Part shown: in pieces, positions 32,855 through 42,058 of the stretch
Layout of the letters: each line of letters starts with the position of its first letter
Position numbering within the stretch: the first letter of the stretch is position 1
Assembly (NCBI GenBank): GCA_045591175.1
Contig: JAZNSI010000043.1
Span: 9,226 to 73,225, forward strand
Length of the DNA stretch: 64,000 bases
Direction of reading: 5' to 3'
Source: UBA11524 sp045591175
GTDB taxonomy: Bacteria > Bacillota > Clostridia > Christensenellales > Aristaeellaceae
Position numbers and translations under genes: made by a program
Notes under the pieces: generated by a model
The model's database searches: none
Seen by the model: only the letters and a program-made list of their open reading frames with translations
Told to the model about the DNA's origin: nothing

Positions 32855-34762
32855 TTATGCCTGAATGGCGTTGCCAGTGTACAGCTGATAATACTTGCCC
32901 TTCTGCTCAATGAGGTCGTCGTGGGTGCCTCGCTCGATGATGCGGCCCTGCTCCAGGACCATGATGCAATCGGAGTTCTTGACCGTGGACAGGCGGTGGG
33001 CGATGACGAAGGTGGTACGCCCGTGCATGAGGGCGTCCATGCCGCGCTGAACCAGGGTCTCGGTGCGGGTGTCGATGGAGGAGGTGGCCTCATCCAGGAT
33101 CAGGCAGGGCGGATCCGCAACTGCTGCGCGGGCGATGGCCAGCAGCTGGCGCTGGCCCTGGGACAGGTTCGAGCCGTCGCCGGTGAGCATGGTGTTGTAG
33201 CCCTCGGGCAGCTTGCGGATGAAGCTGTCCGCATTGGCCAGCTTGGCGGCGGCAATGCACTCCTCGTCGGTGGCGTCCAGCTTGCCGTAGCGGATGTTGT
33301 CCAGCACCGTGCCGGTGAACAGGTGGGTCTCCTGCAGCACCATGCCCAGGGACTTGCGCAGGTCGTCCTTCTTGATCTTGTTCACGTTGATGCCGTCGTA
33401 GCGGATCTTGCCGTCCTGGATGTCGTAGAAGCGGTTGATCAGGTTGGTGATCGTGGTCTTGCCCGCGCCGGTTCCGCCGACGAAGGCGATCTTCTGGCCG
33501 GGCATCGCGTACATGTCGATGTCGAAGAGCACCTGCTTTTCCTCGTTGTAGCCGAAGTCAACGCCGTCAAAGACAACGCCGCCCTCCAGCTTGGTGAGGG
33601 TCACGGTGCCGTCCCCGTGGGGATGCTTCCAGGCCCACATGCCGGTGCGCTTCTCGGATTCCACCAGGTTGCCGTTTTCGTCCTCGTGAGCGTTGACCAG
33701 CTCCACGTAGCCTTCGTCCTTCTCGGGCTCGGCGTCCATCAGGTCGAACACGCGGCGGGCGCCTGCCAGCGCCATGATGATGGCGTTCATCTGCTGGGTC
33801 ACCTGGGTGATGGGCTGGGTGAAGTTGCGGTTGAGGGAGAGGTAGGTGATCAGCTTGCCCAGCGTCATCAGCTTGCCGCCGGACATGATCGCCAGCGCAG
33901 AGCCCACCATCGCACAGATGACGTAGGAGATGTGGCCGAAGTTGTTGTTGATCGGGCCCATGGTGTTGGACCAGCGGTTGGCGTTGTGGGCGGCGGAGCG
34001 GAGGTTCTCGTTCAGCTCGTCGAAGCCCTCCTGGGCCTTGTCTTCATGGCAGAAGACCTTCACGACCTTCTGGCCGGTGGTCATCTCCTCGATATAGCCG
34101 TTGAGCTTACCCAGATTCTCCTGCTGTGCGGCGAAGAACTTGCCGCACATGCCCACCAGCTTGCCAGAAACCAGCATCGTCAGCGTGACGAGGACGATGG
34201 AAAGCACCGTCATGATGGGGGAGAGCATGATCATGCTGGTGAAGGTGGTCACCAGGGTGACAGAGGAGTTGACCAGCTGGGTCAGGCTGCCGCCGATGAG
34301 CATGCGCATGGCGTCCACGTCGTTGGTGTAGACGGACATGATATCGCCGTGGGAGTGGGTGTCGAAATACTTGATGGGCAGCTCCTCCATGTGGGTGAAG
34401 AGCTCGTTGCGGATCTTCAGCATGGAGCCTTGGGTCACCACGACCATGATGCGCTGCTGCAGGTACGAGCAGGCCACGCCAAGGGCCAGGATGCCCGCCA
34501 GGCGCAGCAGACGCTGCAGCAGGTAATCAAAGGTGGAGGTGCCCTCCAGGATGCCCTTTATGTGCACGTCGATCAGCTCTTTGGTGAAGAGGGTGCCCTG
34601 CAATGTGCAGATGGCGGTGGCGAAGATGCACAGCAGCACGATGATGAAGTGCACGCCGTAGTTCTTCATGATGAATCTGAGCACGCGGGCAAGCAGCTTG
34701 CCCTGCCCCTTCAGGGACATGGCAGGCATGGGTGTGCCGCGTCGGCCGGGACCACGCATCAT
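32855..34762 (-). CDS. Heterodimeric ABC exporter, subunit with the intact Walker B
   Basis: 635 residues: an N-terminal six-helix exporter domain and a C-terminal nucleotide-binding domain. Walker A GGTGAGKTT near residue 415, signature LSQGQRQL (non-canonical, Q for the second G) near 520, Walker B LILDEATSSID near 543 with catalytic Glu, H-loop IAHRL. The partner has Asp in place of that Glu. This split pattern is typical of heterodimeric exporters (LmrCD/BmrCD/TM287-288 type). ATG overlaps the partner's stop; AAGGAGG lies 10 nt upstream. Substrate unknown; MarR control suggests drug or metabolite efflux. Confidence 0.93.
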   Translation of the reverse strand: MMRGPGRRGTPMPAMSLKGQGKLLARVLRFIMKNYGVHFIIVLLCIFATAICTLQGTLFTKELIDVHIKGILEGTSTFDYLLQRLLRLAGILALGVACSYLQQRIMVVVTQGSMLKIRNELFTHMEELPIKYFDTHSHGDIMSVYTNDVDAMRMLIGGSLTQLVNSSVTLVTTFTSMIMLSPIMTVLSIVLVTLTMLVSGKLVGMCGKFFAAQQENLGKLNGYIEEMTTGQKVVKVFCHEDKAQEGFDELNENLRSAAHNANRWSNTMGPINNNFGHISYVICAMVGSALAIMSGGKLMTLGKLITYLSLNRNFTQPITQVTQQMNAIIMALAGARRVFDLMDAEPEKDEGYVELVNAHEDENGNLVESEKRTGMWAWKHPHGDGTVTLTKLEGGVVFDGVDFGYNEEKQVLFDIDMYAMPGQKIAFVGGTGAGKTTITNLINRFYDIQDGKIRYDGINVNKIKKDDLRKSLGMVLQETHLFTGTVLDNIRYGKLDATDEECIAAAKLANADSFIRKLPEGYNTMLTGDGSNLSQGQRQLLAIARAAVADPPCLILDEATSSIDTRTETLVQRGMDALMHGRTTFVIAHRLSTVKNSDCIMVLEQGRIIERGTHDDLIEQKGKYYQLYTGNAIQA

Positions 34763-36645
34763 TGCAGATTCACCTCCTTGTGCTTGCGGGACTTCTTCTC
34801 CTTCATCGGGGGCATGGGGAAGGGCGGCATACCGGGCTTCTTCGGCTGCTGTTTGTTGATATCGAAGACCTCGATGTCCTTGTCGGAGTTGGTCTCGTCA
34901 AAGTCGCCGGAGCCGCTGGTCTGGGTCTCGTAGATCTCGCGGTAGATCTCGCTCTTCTCCAGCAGGTTTTCGTGGGTATCGAAGGCAGCGATCTTGCCGT
35001 CCTCCATCACGATGATGCGGTCTGCATCCTGCACGGAGGCGATACGCTGGGCGATGATGATCTTGGTCGTGCCGGGGATGGCCTCGCGGAAGGCCTGGCG
35101 GATCTTGGCGTCGGTGGCGGTATCCACGGCGGAAGTGGAGTCGTCCAGGATCAGCACGCGGGGCTTCTTCAGCAATGCGCGCGCGATGCAAAGGCGCTGC
35201 TTCTGGCCGCCGGAAACGTTGGTGCCGCCCTGCTCGATGAAGGTGTCGTACTTATCGGGCATCTTCTCGATGAACTCATCCGCGCAGGCCTGACGGCACA
35301 CAGCCTGGCACTCCTCCAGGGTTGCGTCAGCCTTGCCCCAGCGGAGGTTATCCAGAATCGTGCCGGAGAACAGCACGTTCTTCTGCAGCACCACGGCAAC
35401 CTGGTCGCGCAGGGCCTCCAGGTCGTAGGCGCGCACGTCCTTGCCGCCCACGCACACAGAGCCTTCCGTCACGTCATACAGGCGGGAGATCAGGCTGACC
35501 AGCGTGGTCTTGCCGCAGCCCGTGCCGCCGATAACGCCCACAGTCTCGCCGGACTTGATGTGCAGGTTGATGTCCTCCAGGATGTCATCGCCGGAGCCCT
35601 CGGTGTGGTACTTGAAGTGGACGTTGTTGAAGTCGATGGAACCATCGGCGACCTGGGTGAGGGACTCGTCAGGATTGGTGATGGAGGGTTCCTCGTCCAG
35701 CACCTCGACGATGCGCTTGCCTGCCGCTGCGGACATGGACAGGTTGACGAAGATCATCGACAGCATCATCAGGTTCATCAGGATGGACATGACGTAGGAG
35801 AACAGCGCACTCAGGTCGCCCACCAGCATGCCGGATTCGGGCGTGCACACAAGCTTGGCGCCGAACCAGGACAGCAGCAGGATCACGGTGTACACCGTGC
35901 CCATCATGACCGGGCCGTTCAGCGCAATGATGTTCTCTGCCTTCACAAAAAGCTTGTATACGCCGCCGGATGCTTCGCGGAACTTCTGGCCCTCATGCTC
36001 CTCGCGGACGAAGGCCTTCACCACGCGGATGCCCTTGACGTTCTCCTGCACGGAGGCGTTCAGCGCGTCGTACTTCTTGAACACCTGGCTGAAGACCTTC
36101 GACACCGTGCCGATGATCAGCGACAGGGACACGCCCAGGAAAACCAGCGCCACCAGGAAGATCACCGACAGCTTGCCGGAGATAGACAGCGCCGCCACCA
36201 GCGAGAAGATCAGCGTCAGCGGAGAGCGCACGGCGATGCGGGTGATCATCTGGAAGGAGTTCTGGATGTTGGTGACGTCGGTGGTCAGGCGGGTGACAAG
36301 GCCCGCGGTGGAGAACTTGTCGATGTTGGCGAAGGAGAAGCGCTGGATGTTCTCATACATCGCGCGGCGCAGGTTCGCGCCAAAGCCGGTGGAGGCATGG
36401 CTGGCCAGATGCGCACAGGCTACGCCGAAGAACAGGCTCACCAGCGCCAGGCCCATCATGATCAAGCCATACTTGATCAGCGCGGACATATCGCCCGCCT
36501 CGATGCCCTTGTTGATCAGCTGGGCCATCACCAGCGGGATCAGCACCTCCATCACCACTTCGCCTGCCGCGCAGACGGGGGTGAGCAGCGCTGACCGTTT
36601 GTACTGCTTCACATGGGAAGCAAGCTTCTTGATCATAGGTTGCAT
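34759..36645 (-). CDS. Heterodimeric ABC exporter, subunit with degenerate Walker B
   Basis: 628 residues: exporter transmembrane domain, then an NBD with Walker A GGTGCGKTT near residue 390, signature VSGGQKQR near 495 and Walker B LILDDSTSAVD near 515, where the usual catalytic Glu is Asp. The C-terminus carries a Pro/Lys-rich tail (PPFPMPPMKEKKSRKHKEVNL). First ATG at 36645 is only 2-3 nt from AAAGGA; the ATG 9 nt later (36636) is an alternative start. It is 25 nt after the MarR gene and shares its operon. Confidence 0.93.
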   Translation of the reverse strand: MQPMIKKLASHVKQYKRSALLTPVCAAGEVVMEVLIPLVMAQLINKGIEAGDMSALIKYGLIMMGLALVSLFFGVACAHLASHASTGFGANLRRAMYENIQRFSFANIDKFSTAGLVTRLTTDVTNIQNSFQMITRIAVRSPLTLIFSLVAALSISGKLSVIFLVALVFLGVSLSLIIGTVSKVFSQVFKKYDALNASVQENVKGIRVVKAFVREEHEGQKFREASGGVYKLFVKAENIIALNGPVMMGTVYTVILLLSWFGAKLVCTPESGMLVGDLSALFSYVMSILMNLMMLSMIFVNLSMSAAAGKRIVEVLDEEPSITNPDESLTQVADGSIDFNNVHFKYHTEGSGDDILEDINLHIKSGETVGVIGGTGCGKTTLVSLISRLYDVTEGSVCVGGKDVRAYDLEALRDQVAVVLQKNVLFSGTILDNLRWGKADATLEECQAVCRQACADEFIEKMPDKYDTFIEQGGTNVSGGQKQRLCIARALLKKPRVLILDDSTSAVDTATDAKIRQAFREAIPGTTKIIIAQRIASVQDADRIIVMEDGKIAAFDTHENLLEKSEIYREIYETQTSGSGDFDETNSDKDIEVFDINKQQPKKPGMPPFPMPPMKEKKSRKHKEVNLQ

Positions 36646-36670
36646 AATCCTTTCTTGCGATTGCGATCGC

Positions 36671-37099
36671 TTACTTGACGGCCTCGTATACCTTTTTCAG
36701 GCAGCTCAGGAAAACCTCGCGCTCCTCCGGGGAGAGGTTTGCGGTCAGCCGGGACTCGGAGTTCACGACGTCCTGCCGGCTTTGGGCGTGGACGCGGGCG
36801 CCTTCCTCCGTGAGCCTGACCAGCTTGATACGGCGGTCGGCAGGGGAGGCAACGGCCTCGATCAGCCCCTTCTTCTCCAGTCGGGAGACCAGTCCCGCCA
36901 CGGTGGACTGAGCCGCGCAGAAGCGCTCCTCCAGCGCCTTGAGGGACAGGGTGTGCTCCTCCGCGTGGGCGAGCAGGATCAGCACGCGGTTCTGCTGCAT
37001 GGTGAGGTTGAGGGCCTGCAGGTTCTGGTTGGCTTCCTTTTCCAGCGCGTTGTCGATGCGCTTGATGAACCAGCCGTAGCCTGCGATGGGCTTATCCAT
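36671..37099 (-). CDS. MarR family transcriptional regulator
   Basis: 142 residues, winged helix. RVLILLAHAEEHTLSLKALEERFCAAQSTVAGLVSRLEKKGLIEA is the DNA-binding part (residues 40-84), followed by the wing SPADRRIKLVRLTEEG. It probably represses the ABC exporter operon that it heads and responds to a ligand. ATG at 37099 follows GAAGGAGG. Candidate operators: 37116-37129 and 36654-36670. Confidence 0.92.
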   Translation of the reverse strand: MDKPIAGYGWFIKRIDNALEKEANQNLQALNLTMQQNRVLILLAHAEEHTLSLKALEERFCAAQSTVAGLVSRLEKKGLIEAVASPADRRIKLVRLTEEGARVHAQSRQDVVNSESRLTANLSPEEREVFLSCLKKVYEAVK

Positions 37100-37115
37100 G
37101 ATATACCTCCTTCTA

Positions 37116-37129
37116 CGATTGTACGATCG
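37116..37129 (-). promoter_or_regulatory. Candidate MarR operator at the transcription start
   Basis: CGATTGTACGATCG, a 14-bp imperfect palindrome lying just downstream of the -10 box. A related CTTGCGATTG sequence occurs twice more, at 36654-36663 (inside TTGCGATTGCGATCGC between marR and the exporter) and 37164-37173 (upstream of the -35). Confidence 0.5.
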
Positions 37130-37131
37130 AT

Positions 37132-37160
37132 ATTCTAATATAATCATCGCATGGTGTCAA
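37132..37160 (-). promoter_or_regulatory. Promoter for the marR-exporter operon
   Basis: TTGACA, 17 nt, TAGAAT on the minus strand. Confidence 0.8.
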
Positions 37161-37197
37161 TAGCTTGCGATTGATTTAACATCAAGTTCATATTTGC

Positions 37198-37228
37198 ACA
37201 AAAAGATCCGCCCCGAAGGACGGATCTT
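37198..37228 (-). terminator. Terminator after ppaC
   Basis: AAGATCCG / CGGATCTT hairpin followed by TTTTTG on the minus strand. Confidence 0.85.
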
Positions 37229-37235
37229 GCTTCGT

Positions 37236-38855
37236 TTAACCCCACAGCGCTGCCAGCGCAGGGACGATCTGCTTCTTGCGGCTGACCACGCCGGGCAGGA
37301 ACACATGCTGTCCGACGATCCGGCCAGTATCAAAGGCCTGGATGACGGCTTCTTCGTCACCGAGGAAGACCAGCTCCGTGCCGCAACGCAGCACATCGGT
37401 GAGCATCATCAGCACCATGTCATAGCCCCGCAGCTGCTTGAGCTTGTTCATCGCGGGAAGGAGCTCGTTCAGCCGTTCCAGCATGCTGTCCGTGTCCAGA
37501 CAGGTGATCTGGCTGATGCCCAGCGCGTGTCCGGCAATGTGGAACTCCTTGAAGTCGGTGTTGATGAGCGCTTCGACGGGCTTGTCCGCGCTGGATGCGG
37601 CGGAGAACATCTCCCGGCCCAGCTTGTCAAGGTCAAGTCCGGCGATGCGGGCCAGACGCTCAGCCATGCGCTTGTCGCGGGAGGTGCAGGTGGGCGACTT
37701 GAACAGCACCGTGTCGGAGAGGATGGCTGCTGCCATCAGGCCGGCCAGCTTTTCCGAGGGCTGCAAGCCGCGCTCCTGGAACATGGTGGCCACGATGGTC
37801 GTGGTGGAGCCCACCGGCTCGTTGCGCATGAACACGGGATGCCCGGTCTGCACGTCCGCCAGGCGGTGGTGGTCAATAATGGCGACGATCTCCGCCTGAT
37901 CCAGCCCGGGGATGGACTGGCTCTTTTCGTTGTGATCCACCAGCACCACGCGCTTGCGGCGGGGACGGAGCAGATGATAGCGGCTCAGCGTACCCACGAC
38001 ATGATCGCGGTGGTCGATGATGGGATAGGAGCGGTAGCGGCTCTGCAGCACGGTCTCGCGCACGTCGTCGATAAAATCATTGAGGTGGAAATACACCAGG
38101 TCGTCCGTCTGTGCGATGCGGCTGACGGGGATGGCCTGATAGATCATGCGGGCGGCGCGGTAGGCGTCGCAGGGCGTGACGATGATGCAGGTGTCGCTGT
38201 GGAGATTCAGATACTTGTCCGGCACTGCGCCCTGACAGACGATGACGCAGCTGGCATGCCGGAGGATGGCCTCATCGATCACATCCTCCTGCTCGCCGCA
38301 CAGAATGATTGCGCCTTCCTTCACGCCCCGCAGCTTTTCGCCGGAGCAGGGAAGGGCGATGACGACCTCGCCGGAGATGGCGTCGAAGGAGTCCTCCTCG
38401 CTGTTGACGATGTGGCCCTCCAGCGCGGACAGCAGATTGAACACCGGCACATCCCTGACGCTGGGGTTGGAGATGGACTCCATGTCGCTTTCTGCCACGC
38501 CGCCGGCGGTCAGCATGCCATAGAGGCTTCTGTCCTCGTTGGTGACGGGCACTGCAGACAGCGCCTGATGGTCCCGCAGGATCTGCCACGCGTGGCTGAC
38601 GGGCACCTGCTTGCCAATGGTGGGCGGGGTGTCGTACTCGATGTCCCGCACCTGCGTGCGGACGGTGGAAAGCAGCAGCGGCGGCTCAAAGCCGAAGCGC
38701 TCCAGCAGGAAGCGGCTTTCGTCATTGAGATGCCCCAGCCGGGCTGCGACGTAGTCATGGTCGCCCAAAGCGTTATTCAGCGCGGCATAGGCCATGGCAG
38801 ACACGATGGAGTCCGTGTCGGGATTACGGTGACCGCATACATAGATCGGATCCAT
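37236..38855 (-). CDS. ppaC: Manganese-dependent inorganic pyrophosphatase with CBS/DRTGG insert
   Basis: 539 residues. Family II pyrophosphatase hydrolyses PPi to phosphate. The DHH-fold ligands are YVCGHRNPDTDS at residue 6, VLVDHNEKSQS near 305 and IIDHHRLADVQ near 330, and the DHHA2 part closes with RKKQIVPALAALW. Between residues about 70 and 300 an insert contains CBS-pair sequences (HAWQILRDHQALSAVPVTNED, then RYRSYPIIDHRDHVVGTLSRYHLL) and a DRTGG-like domain, the nucleotide-regulated form. Adenine nucleotides regulate such enzymes. ATG follows GGAGGG. Confidence 0.95.
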   Translation of the reverse strand: MDPIYVCGHRNPDTDSIVSAMAYAALNNALGDHDYVAARLGHLNDESRFLLERFGFEPPLLLSTVRTQVRDIEYDTPPTIGKQVPVSHAWQILRDHQALSAVPVTNEDRSLYGMLTAGGVAESDMESISNPSVRDVPVFNLLSALEGHIVNSEEDSFDAISGEVVIALPCSGEKLRGVKEGAIILCGEQEDVIDEAILRHASCVIVCQGAVPDKYLNLHSDTCIIVTPCDAYRAARMIYQAIPVSRIAQTDDLVYFHLNDFIDDVRETVLQSRYRSYPIIDHRDHVVGTLSRYHLLRPRRKRVVLVDHNEKSQSIPGLDQAEIVAIIDHHRLADVQTGHPVFMRNEPVGSTTTIVATMFQERGLQPSEKLAGLMAAAILSDTVLFKSPTCTSRDKRMAERLARIAGLDLDKLGREMFSAASSADKPVEALINTDFKEFHIAGHALGISQITCLDTDSMLERLNELLPAMNKLKQLRGYDMVLMMLTDVLRCGTELVFLGDEEAVIQAFDTGRIVGQHVFLPGVVSRKKQIVPALAALWG

Positions 38856-38870
38856 TCAAAACCCTCCGTT

Positions 38871-39785
38871 TCACTCGAAGAAGTCTTCATCCTCATCCGC
38901 AACGATCCAGGCGTCCGGGTCGGCGTATTTCTTTTCATCGTACAGGCGGTTGATCAGCGTCTGGGTCTCAATGTTGGCGATGCCCAGTACCTTCAAATTG
39001 TGGGCTGTCTGGAAGCGGGTGATGGCATCCTGGGTGTTGACGCCGAAGTGGCCGGTCACGTTATCCGCGCTCAGCCAGCCAAGGTAGACCAGTTTTTCCT
39101 GCAGCTCGGTGACCTTTTTGCCGGTGTTGCCAAAGCGCATGGTCCAGTCCGCCACGTCGTGGACGGTGCCGTAGCCCAGGATCTTCTTGTCGCCGGTGGA
39201 GTAAGTTACCCGTGCCACCCGGTCGGGGTTGTTGCCCTCGATGCAATGGATGGTGACGCTGCCGTCCTTGTTCTTGGTGGCGTATTCTACCATGGCCACG
39301 TGTGAGGTGTTGCCGTCGCTGGTCCAGGAGAAGAACACCCAGTCGCCGGGCTGGGGGATGTATTCCCCGGCGGTGATGAACTCATCCTCGCCCTTGAACC
39401 ACTGGTAGCCCCACTCGTCCAGGTTGCCGTTTCGGGCGACCCAGCGGCCCTCCTTGATGAACCAGCGCATGCCGGTATTCTGCCCGGAATAGAGGGGGTA
39501 TACGTTCTTGAGCAGTGACGTGCCGTGGGTCTTGTCCACCTGATCGACGCACCAGCACAGGAACTCGGCGCACCACTGGGCATAGCCGTCGCCCCAGTAC
39601 TCGCCGTACTTGGAGTAGCCGTGGGAGCCCTCCTTGTAGCCGAGCTCCCCTCGGGCAACATCCAACAGCTGGGTGACGTATTCCGGCACGGGCCATTGGG
39701 GCCGCAGCGCCTCGGCCTTGTCGTCGGCAAGGCAGGAGGCGGCCAGCAGGCACAATAACATGGCAAAGGCGATCAAACGCTTCAT
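38871..39785 (-). CDS. Secreted CHAP-domain peptidase with a C-terminal peptidoglycan-binding domain
   Basis: 304 residues. A signal peptide (possible lipobox AASC with Cys18) is followed by a CHAP amidase/peptidase domain: the nucleophile Cys72 in AQWCAEFLCWC, and His162 in NTSHVAMVE. A PG_binding_1 domain (VTELQEKLVYLGWL .. FGVNTQDAITRFQTAHNL, residues 228-270) ends the fold. It cuts peptidoglycan outside the cell. The second ATG (39785) is well spaced from AAGGAG; the first is not. Divergent domain order is typical of Clostridia. Confidence 0.85.
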   Translation of the reverse strand: MKRLIAFAMLLCLLAASCLADDKAEALRPQWPVPEYVTQLLDVARGELGYKEGSHGYSKYGEYWGDGYAQWCAEFLCWCVDQVDKTHGTSLLKNVYPLYSGQNTGMRWFIKEGRWVARNGNLDEWGYQWFKGEDEFITAGEYIPQPGDWVFFSWTSDGNTSHVAMVEYATKNKDGSVTIHCIEGNNPDRVARVTYSTGDKKILGYGTVHDVADWTMRFGNTGKKVTELQEKLVYLGWLSADNVTGHFGVNTQDAITRFQTAHNLKVLGIANIETQTLINRLYDEKKYADPDAWIVADEDEDFFE

Positions 39786-39809
39786 TGTCATACTCCTTGT
39801 TGTTTGATG

Positions 39810-40493
39810 TCAAAGGATCACCGGCACGGTGCGGACGATCTCCGCTGAATCCGCCGTGACGCGGCAGCAGGCAGCCGCAATGCGCACGCCGGCAGCGGCG
39901 GCCTCCCGCAGGACTGCGGAGAAGTCAGGGTCGGTCGCGTCATTGGGGGAAAGTGCAATCGCGTCTTTCTTCATAATAACGAAGATGAGGCCTGTTTCCA
40001 TCCCGGCATGGCGCGCTTCGATCAAGCCGCGCAGGTGCTTGGCGCCGCGGGAGGTGGGTGCGTCGGGGAAAATGGCCACGCCTGCTTCGTCGAAGAGCGT
40101 TACGCCCTTGACTTCGATCAGTCCGCGCGTTTCGCCGTGCAGGTAAGCCAGATCGAAGCGGGAACCCCCGTGGGTGAACTCGCTCTGCACCTGGGTCACA
40201 TCGCCCCAGCCGCCGCTTTGCACCCATTCCCGGGCGATGAGGTTCGGCGCCTGGCTGTCAATGTTGACAATGCGTCCGTCCTTTTCCACCGCGACCAGGT
40301 CGTAAAGGGTCTTGCGGCTTGGATTGCCGGATCTCTCCAGCCAGCACAGCGCGCCGGGAACCAGCAGCTCCCGCAGGCGGCCGGTGTTCTTCACGTGGAC
40401 GGTGGTTTCCGCGCCGTCCACCATACATTTCGCAATAAAGCGATTGACCCGGCACAGAAAGCTGCACTGGGTCAAATCGTGATAGAGTTTCAT
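39810..40493 (-). CDS. sfsA: Sugar fermentation stimulation protein homolog
   Basis: 227 residues. SfsA proteins have an OB-like N-terminal part and a nuclease-like fold; their role is not settled. Diagnostic: CRVNRFIAKCMVDGAETTVHVKNTGRLRELLVPG at residues 15-48, and GSRFDLAYLHGETRGLIEVKGVTL near 110-135 with Asp and Glu of the PD-(D/E)xK type site, then PDAPTSRGAKHLRGL. It starts 6 nt after the VanW gene and forms an operon with it. Confidence 0.9.
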   Translation of the reverse strand: MKLYHDLTQCSFLCRVNRFIAKCMVDGAETTVHVKNTGRLRELLVPGALCWLERSGNPSRKTLYDLVAVEKDGRIVNIDSQAPNLIAREWVQSGGWGDVTQVQSEFTHGGSRFDLAYLHGETRGLIEVKGVTLFDEAGVAIFPDAPTSRGAKHLRGLIEARHAGMETGLIFVIMKKDAIALSPNDATDPDFSAVLREAAAAGVRIAAACCRVTADSAEIVRTVPVIL

Positions 40494-40499
40494 GGGAAA

Positions 40500-41810
40500 T
40501 CAGTCCTCGAAAACGCGGTAGACCAGCCAGCACAGCGCGCCGTCGTAGTTGGTGTGGCCCTCCAGGCGGATAGGGAAGTCGTAATCGTTGCGGAAGACCA
40601 GGTTCAGTTCCTTGTTGCCGACCGCGGCGTCCTGGCCCATGGGGAGGTAAGGTGCGCCGTTGTCGCCGTGGGCGCGGCGATGGGTAATGGTGATCTTCGG
40701 CAGCTGCAGCAGCACATTGTACAGAGTGGAGGACACCTGGCAGGTGCCGCCGCCGGGGGACTGGATGGTGGTGCCTTCAGCCAGCGCGCCGGCCTCCAAA
40801 TAGCCGTTTTCCAGAGTGTAGGGGCCCATGGTGTCGTTGGCGTCCAGCTCCTGGCCGGGCTTCAGCACGACGCTCATGCGCTGGATGCCCACATCGATGT
40901 TGTGCATGCGGTTCTGGATGATCTCGGTGCTGTTGTACTTATAATAGGAGGTATACGCAGCGATGGGGGTATCGTCGTTGAGGGCCTGATCGGTGGGGGA
41001 GACGGTGCGGATGTCGGTCAGGTCGCTGATGTGGATGTAGCCGTAGGTGCGCCAGTAGTTTACTACAGCCCATTCGCCATCAAACTGCCAGATGCTCAGG
41101 GTCGTGCCGGGCTTGAGGATCGCCCAGCAGTAATCATCATGGCTCATGCTGACGCGGACTTCGGCAGTATCGGCAGTCACGGCCACGTACTGATGCTTCT
41201 GCACGCCGTAGGGAGGCGTGTTCACAGGATCCACAGGCTTCACGTCCAGAATACGGTGACGCTTGACATAGCCGATCTGCCCCTTGAAGCGAACGATGGC
41301 CCACAGGGGATCCAGATAGAGTACGTCCACCTTGGTCTTGCCGCCCACCTGGAAGATGCGGTCGACATAGATGGAGCGTACGTTGTAGGCGGAGGTGCCT
41401 GCCTTCAGGTAGCAGGTGTACAGGGCAGGAGACTTTTTGTCGAAGTCCTCCACTGTTTTGAGATCATACTGTTCACCCATGGGCTCGGGCAGGGCGTACT
41501 CGTTGAACTGCACGCGATCCTCAACGACGTAGGTGGGACGCTTGTAGTTGCCGTTGGGCAGGGGCTCGACCTCCGTGTAGTACCACTTGTACCACTCGTC
41601 CAGGTTCATTTCCATGCCGTTGGCCTTGTTGGGCAGGGGCGTGGGGGCTGCATCGCTGGGCGGGAATACCGGAATGGTCGGCACGGGCGTGGGCGTAGGA
41701 CGGGGCGTCGGCGTAGGGGTAGGTGCAGCAGCCAGTGCCGGATATGCTGCAGTTGTCAGCAGCGTCATAAGCATCAGCAGGAAAGCAAGCATACGCTTGT
41801 AGGTCATCAT
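40500..41810 (-). CDS. VanW family secreted protein with SH3-like domains
   Basis: 436 residues from ATG at 41810 (GGGAGG, 8 nt). A signal peptide (MLAFLLMLMTLLTTAAYPALA) leads to a Pro/Thr linker (PTPTPTPRPTPTPVPT), an extracellular region with SH3-like pieces (residues 110-290) and a C-terminal VanW block with the diagnostic GGGTCQVSSTLYNVLLQL near 370 and GNKELNLVFRNDYDFPIRL. VanW proteins occur in vancomycin-resistance clusters and many Clostridia, with unknown role. No van cluster is here. Confidence 0.88.
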   Translation of the reverse strand: MMTYKRMLAFLLMLMTLLTTAAYPALAAAPTPTPTPRPTPTPVPTIPVFPPSDAAPTPLPNKANGMEMNLDEWYKWYYTEVEPLPNGNYKRPTYVVEDRVQFNEYALPEPMGEQYDLKTVEDFDKKSPALYTCYLKAGTSAYNVRSIYVDRIFQVGGKTKVDVLYLDPLWAIVRFKGQIGYVKRHRILDVKPVDPVNTPPYGVQKHQYVAVTADTAEVRVSMSHDDYCWAILKPGTTLSIWQFDGEWAVVNYWRTYGYIHISDLTDIRTVSPTDQALNDDTPIAAYTSYYKYNSTEIIQNRMHNIDVGIQRMSVVLKPGQELDANDTMGPYTLENGYLEAGALAEGTTIQSPGGGTCQVSSTLYNVLLQLPKITITHRRAHGDNGAPYLPMGQDAAVGNKELNLVFRNDYDFPIRLEGHTNYDGALCWLVYRVFED

Positions 41811-41868
41811 ACGAGGTTCCTCCCGTTTTGACAAAAGCCGTCCAATGCGGCCATAATAAACCACCATG

Positions 41869-41897
41869 ATTATACCATTGGCGCGCCTTTGCCGCAA
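41869..41897 (-). promoter_or_regulatory. Promoter for the VanW-sfsA operon
   Basis: TTGCGG, 17 nt, TATAAT with TGG before the -10 on the minus strand. Confidence 0.65.
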
Positions 41898-41968
41898 GGG
41901 GAAATGCACATCTTTTACAATTTGTCATCAGGATGATCCGCATTTGGGCAAAATGCGTACTTTTCCCC

Positions 41969-41997
41969 TTGATTTTGCATGAGCGTTCGGGTATAAT
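41969..41997 (+). promoter_or_regulatory. Promoter for fhs
   Basis: TTGATT, 17 nt, TATAAT. Confidence 0.8.
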
Positions 41998-42058
41998 GTG
42001 CGTTGGGAGTATATTCCGCTCCTAAATAGACGACTTTATATGCAAAGGAGAGATACCG

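Noticed and set aside
41641..41740. Short CAC/GGG-type tandem repeat in the VanW gene
   Set aside because: It is just the coding sequence of the Pro/Thr linker, not a CRISPR or satellite.
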